DNA from: Aristolochia californica | Taxonomy: Eukaryota; Streptophyta; Magnoliopsida; Piperales; Aristolochiaceae | Length of the DNA stretch: 64,000 nt | Assembly (NCBI GenBank): GCA_029961685.1 | Contig: JARWKL010000005.1 | Coordinates: 2,108,001-2,172,000, forward strand | Direction: 5' to 3' | Shown: one piece after another, positions 59,001-64,000 of the stretch | Position numbering within the stretch: position 1 is the stretch's first letter | Layout: every line of letters begins with the position of its first letter | The notes under the pieces: generated by a model | The model's input: the letters and a program-made list of their open reading frames with translations, nothing else | The model's database searches: none | What the model was told of the DNA's origin: nothing | Translations under genes and position numbers: made by a program

Positions 59001-62000
59001 TTTAAATTATAATATTTCTAAAAGAATTATAGGTCATTAATTAGATGTATTAACTTATTAAGAGACATAGATTAGTATATTTATATAACATTTGTTGCTT
59101 ACTGTTAAGACAGATTGTAAAGATTTCATCAATACCCAAAAAATAATTTTTTATAGATTATATCTCCTACATATAAATCTCAAAGTATGTGTTTACTCAA
59201 TCCTAAAACATGTATTACTTTTACTGTTCACATTGTGAATTTTTAGGATATTTAGATGAATGAAGAGTTCACTGGAGATTATGATTCTGAATGTTATTCA
59301 CAATGAGTCTTGTTTGTACCTTGGTCCTCAATTTTTATTGAGAATAAAAGTCTTTGTTGCTTTAAGAATTGGGCAAAAGAATAAATATCATTTTTCCTAG
59401 TTCATTTTGATGTTTGACCATTAACGTAGGGTTTGTAACTGTATTGTCAATTTTACTCAGTTGTGTCAAAAAAATGATAACGATATTAGTATCTTTAATT
59501 CAGATAAGCAAAAATATATATTTTATTTTCCTTGCATTATTTTTTTTGTAAATGAAGAAATTTCATGATAAACTTCTTAACTATACACAACAAAATAAAA
59601 TAGAATGATTTCACATGTTGACAAGCATTTGATAGGAATTGCACAATTACTATTAACAACCATGAATGTTCCTCAATCATGTCGGTTATACACTACATTA
59701 ACCATGTGTTATCTCTTCAAAGATGTGTTATCTAGGACTCGCAATTCTACCCATTATATGTTTACTCAATCATTCTAGTTTATGTCTACTTATAGATAGT
59801 TATAAAACAAATATTTGTTCACATCAGGATTTACAAGTTTATCTGTATAGTATTGTTTACGATACACAAATAGATATGCAGGTAAACATAAAAAAATTTA
59901 ACAAAAAATATAATGAAGCAAAAATATAGTAACAAATATGGGCTACATTTTTTAAAAAAAAAATAATCAAAATAGAAAAATAAATAAACATAAAAAAATT
60001 TTTAAAAAAATTGATGAGTGGTAAGGACAGTAAAGGACAAGTATTTAAGAATGATTTAAACAAGTAAACAAAAGAAAGTCATCTAATACAAGTACATCTC
60101 CCATAGTTCATTAAATCACATTTTAATGAACTAATTGGTCCAATTGTTCAACCATAATTGTATGTTGAAAATCCTCTATCATTAACACTATAAGTGGGCA
60201 AAAGCTAAGCAGAAGTACCATTTAATTCTTTCCTTCCAAACAAAATTAATTACAAAGATTAAATCTTACTCAAATTTAATATTAACACCAATCAATAAAA
60301 ATATCAAAGCAACTTAGTTTCAATTAAGAATATTGTAACATCACATGTGAATAGAACTCACACAATGAACCTTACCTAGGAACAAACAATTAACACATCC
60401 ACATCCATTTATGACAATGACCTTTTATAGAAGCTTCATTTATCAATTCTCATCTCCCCACATAAGGAGTAGACATCAAATGTGATGGCAAAGGAAGTGG
60501 GTTGGTAAGAGAGTTGGAGTCAGATTCTTTCCCATTTACCATCTTGTGCTTATCCTCCCTTTGCTTTAATGTGAAGCCTTTTACACATTAATTGATATGA
60601 AAAGATATGAAAGGTGACAACAAATCTTCAACAAAAGGACAAGTAGGTCTCATATTGCCTTTAAATATAATTGGATATGAGAGTTGAAACATTAGTGAGT
60701 TGGAAGATAAACATGTGAGGTTCTAGCTACATCTATTTAATTCTTTGCCCACTTTTCTCTTTCTTAACTCATTATAATTGTTCCATGTGATAATTTTTTT
60801 TTTTTTTTGGGTTTTTCTCATAGGTTATTTTATTGGGTTTTCTTTTTTACCCATTGCTATGGTATTTATTTGGTATGATAATTTTATTTTTAATTGATTA
60901 ATAGGCTTTATATATTTCCAAATTTTATGTACTTCAATTTTAATACATGTAAAAAACATTGGACATTGTCATTTTTTTTCTTTCGAATATGATTTTTCTT
61001 TTTATAACTACATATTATTAATAATTGGATGTGTAATAACTGGATAAAGACCGTTCTAATTATATTTACTTACCTGACTACCCATTAAGACTATATTGAT
61101 TTTTTAAAAAAAATAAATACAATAGAAGAATAAAAAATCAGGTAAAGTTACCACCCCTTTAATAAATGAATAAAAATGGGAGAAAACTTTAAAAGCCAAT
61201 AGTAAAAATCAAATTTTATTAATATAAGGACAAAAATATTTTAGGACTTTGAACTTTACAACATCCCTCCTCACATTCACATTTTTCCAGAGAAAGAATA
61301 ATTTATCTAATAAAAAAAGAAAAATTACCTTCAACCCAAATAGTAAAACTCAAATATTACTAAAATATTACTCAAAAAAAATAATAAACTTTTGACTTCA
61401 CACCATCCCTTGCATTTACATTTTTCAAAAGAAAGAGTAATTTTCTACTCAAGAAACTTCAGCCTGGTTAGCCTTCCAAGATGCTTCTTCTTCTTCAACT
61501 TGTGAACAAAAATCTCTTGAAGTGGAAGGCAATTCCATATCCCAATTGATTGTGTTCCCTTTTGTTTTCTATCAAAATCGAAGCAATGAAGCTTCTTATG
61601 CATCAAAACAAACTCCAAAACCTTCTTCATTTGTCTTTTTAAGAGGAAAAGCTACTTTAGGTTGCTTCTTGGAAGGTGACTTTCACTCAATCATTGATTA
61701 TCTTATTTTTTATGTTAAATTAGTAACTATTAAAGACTCTTTGATACTTTTATATTAAACATGGTGGTAATTCTTAATGAAAGGTATATTCTCACAAAAT
61801 TTCCTTTTTCTTTTATCATTTTCAATACCCAATTAATTGGAAAGATTAATTTAATGTAGAATATTTTTCTATTCTCTTGATAATATTACCCTAATTCCAT
61901 GGGAGCAATTAAATCTTATTGGAGATCTACTAATTTTAAAAACATGCCAATAAGCAATTGGATAATTTTATGTTGGCAAAGGTCAATCTGAAAGTTCTGA

Positions 62001-64000
62001 ACATGTTCAAGTGGGTGTCAAGATGGAAATCTGATATGCAAAAAAAGTTTTATATGAAAGCTTCTAAGCACAAGTAGAGCTTTTTCAGGAGACTTGATCT
62101 GCAGCTCAAAGGTCTCATTTGGGGTCTTCTAATTGGAGATCTTGTTTTTGAATCTTTTGGGAGTTTTAAGCATAAAACCAGTTTCTTGTAATGGAGTCAA
62201 AGCATTCATAGGTCCCATATAAATGAATGATCTGAATTCTGTCCGAGTCTTCAAATTTTGAGTGTACACACTTGGCAGGCAGTATTCATTTGAGTAAAAT
62301 TGAATACTTCTAGGACACAACTGGTGTTGGTTTTATTTAAGACATGCCAGCCTGAGACCCAATTATACAGCACAGAGAAGTCACACAGACACTTGAATGA
62401 TTCCCTAAAGGCCTAAACACAGCCACTGGAAATCACCTTTAGCACATGATATTTTTTCCCCTGCACAGTTTAACAATTCACTGAAGAAGGAAAGTAAAAG
62501 ACAAAAACTATGGGAACTCCAATTCCATTAACAAAATGAGCCTGCATGCTACACCATGGCACCATACTGTAATGAACATCCTGCAGGCTCAGTTGTTCTA
62601 CCAAGCAGAGTGATGTGCAGGTCAGAAGAAAAAACCAAGCAAAATTTTAAATCTTCTTGAATTTTTCTCTTTCAACTGAGGTTATTTGTGAGTGTCCATT
62701 GATGGAAATCAAGGATCCTTTTCGTTCATAGTCCACAGATTTGACAATTCAAAGTGAAACTCAAACATCGGTTTTTATGAAAATTGCAATTTCCAAGAGA
62801 GGCATCACTAATTACCTCAGAACAGGAGGGTAGTAGAAAACCATCCATTTCAAACTTATATTTAACTTAATAGTATATTTGGTGGAGAAAACAATGAAAA
62901 CAAAGATCAGGAAGAACAATAAAGAACTGAATCATGTCTTACACTCTTCCACTTCCAGAAGCAGAGAACCTCAAGCACCCAATGACAAAAGAAAAATGGC
63001 AGGAAGGCTTCTCCGAGTAATTTTCGAAAGCAAGATATCACTGATTAGAAAATACAGAAAGAACTGAAAAGGAAAGAAGAACACAAAAGCAATAAACAGA
63101 CCTACCATGTGTAAGTAAAATTAGATGCCAATCAAAAGACACATCTTTGATTTCAACCTTTCATTTTTACCATTTCCAAACTGGTATGGGTGTAAATAAA
63201 ATTATTTGGGTGCATTTGTGATTCTTTTATGTGAAACATCACTAGATGAGGACAAATAGGTAAGATAGAGATGAGATCCATAGGTGATACTTCTCTAAGG
63301 GAAATCCTGGAATGAGGACAAATGGGTTGTTACATTATCGTGCAACTCTGGAAAATTAATAAAACAATGCAACCAAGACAGCAGAAGGCTATGACTTCAA
63401 ACATGAAAAATTATAAATGAAAATGAACCTTTTTTCTCACCATTCAGGTCCTTTTCCTTATGTTAAAAAATTCAAACCAAATAGCAATACAACTAGGAAG
63501 AGTTTCTTGAATGCACAGAGACAAAAGGCAAAAAGACGTAAATCCAAAAACTTTAAAAATAAAGATTTTTATACCCTCTTTCGATTTACATCAAGCCTTA
63601 CCAAATGGAGGTTTCCACGAACTTACCTCTCTCCATACACATGGCGTGCTTGAAATTCATCAGAAGGTCCCTGTTGATGATATTAGTGTTTCCACAGACA
63701 GATTACAAGCACTTGCAGCCCCTTATAACATATGTAGACAAAGCAATGGCACTTTTATTTTCTAAAAGAGAAGATACTGCATGCAGATATAACTTTATAA
63801 ACATGAAGTAACAGAGCATTGCTCGCTCATGCACATAAATTGCCAGAATAATTTATGCAAAAAAAACTAGATTGGTGCTAATTACAGAGAAACAAGGTTC
63901 TCATAGGCCTAAAAGAGTCAGCAGCCCAGTTGACATTGCTACTAGAGTAAATTATTTTTTGAATCTCAGATTTTTTTCTTCTTGATGACAAATATAAGAA
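56094..64000. other. Gene-poor terminal region
   Basis: The first 150 bases are the likely AKR2 leader and promoter (short and GC-richer up to about 56220). Beyond that, the AT-rich DNA holds only short frames (for example 56659-57048, 58572-58847, 61522-61758, 62879-63067, 63417-63811), none with a signature I recognise. Long homopolymer runs occur near 60790. A decayed retroelement or the end of a gene outside the window cannot be ruled out. Confidence 0.5.

Noticed and set aside
1..64000. CRISPR arrays, operons, bacterial promoters
   Set aside because: Spliced plant genes throughout; no regularly spaced direct repeats with unique spacers were seen.

Overview
The window is plant nuclear DNA from a dicot. 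It is AT-rich, genes are split by many short GT-AG introns, and long intergenic stretches carry degenerate retroelements, tandem duplications and dispersed repeats. Every recognisable protein belongs to a plant family. The overall look would fit grapevine or another woody eudicot, but the species is an inference and was not tested.

Layout. (1) 1772-8378, minus strand: a complete 12-exon methylenetetrahydrofolate reductase gene (594 codons), with a three-copy 112-bp tandem repeat in one intron. (2) About 8.5-15.2 kb: intergenic DNA with a dispersed repeat at about 10.2 kb and a decayed Copia retrotransposon at about 11.57-15.17 kb, whose putative LTR ends next to the following gene. (3) 15250-20721, minus: a full-length LRR receptor kinase of subfamily LRR-VIII-1 (Arabidopsis At5g49760/HPCA1 type). 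(4) About 21-32.6 kb: gene-poor repeats, including a roughly 1.3-kb inverted repeat with arms of about 550-590 bp (25.05-26.35 kb). (5) 32752-35870, minus: a second member of the same LRR family with an intact ectodomain but no kinase. It ends in a hydrophobic tail or, through a possible 99-bp intron, in an acidic soluble tail. (6) 36444-37719, minus: a broken F-box gene. (7) About 38-42.5 kb: repeats, including a tRNA-like repeat cluster. (8) 42951-47111, plus: a complete KORRIGAN-type membrane endo-1,4-beta-glucanase (618 codons). (9) 49792-56093, minus: a complete AKR2-type ankyrin chaperone (340 codons), with repeat DNA in its first intron. (10) About 56.2-64 kb: no gene recognised.

The genes do not form one pathway: C1 metabolism, cell-surface signalling, cellulose synthesis and chloroplast outer-membrane targeting are housekeeping or signalling functions on one chromosome segment. 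Two things stand out. The KORRIGAN gene lies beside an HPCA1-like pair, an arrangement that matches the close Arabidopsis loci At5g49720 and At5g49760-49780. The kinase-less receptor is the best candidate here for an undescribed protein.
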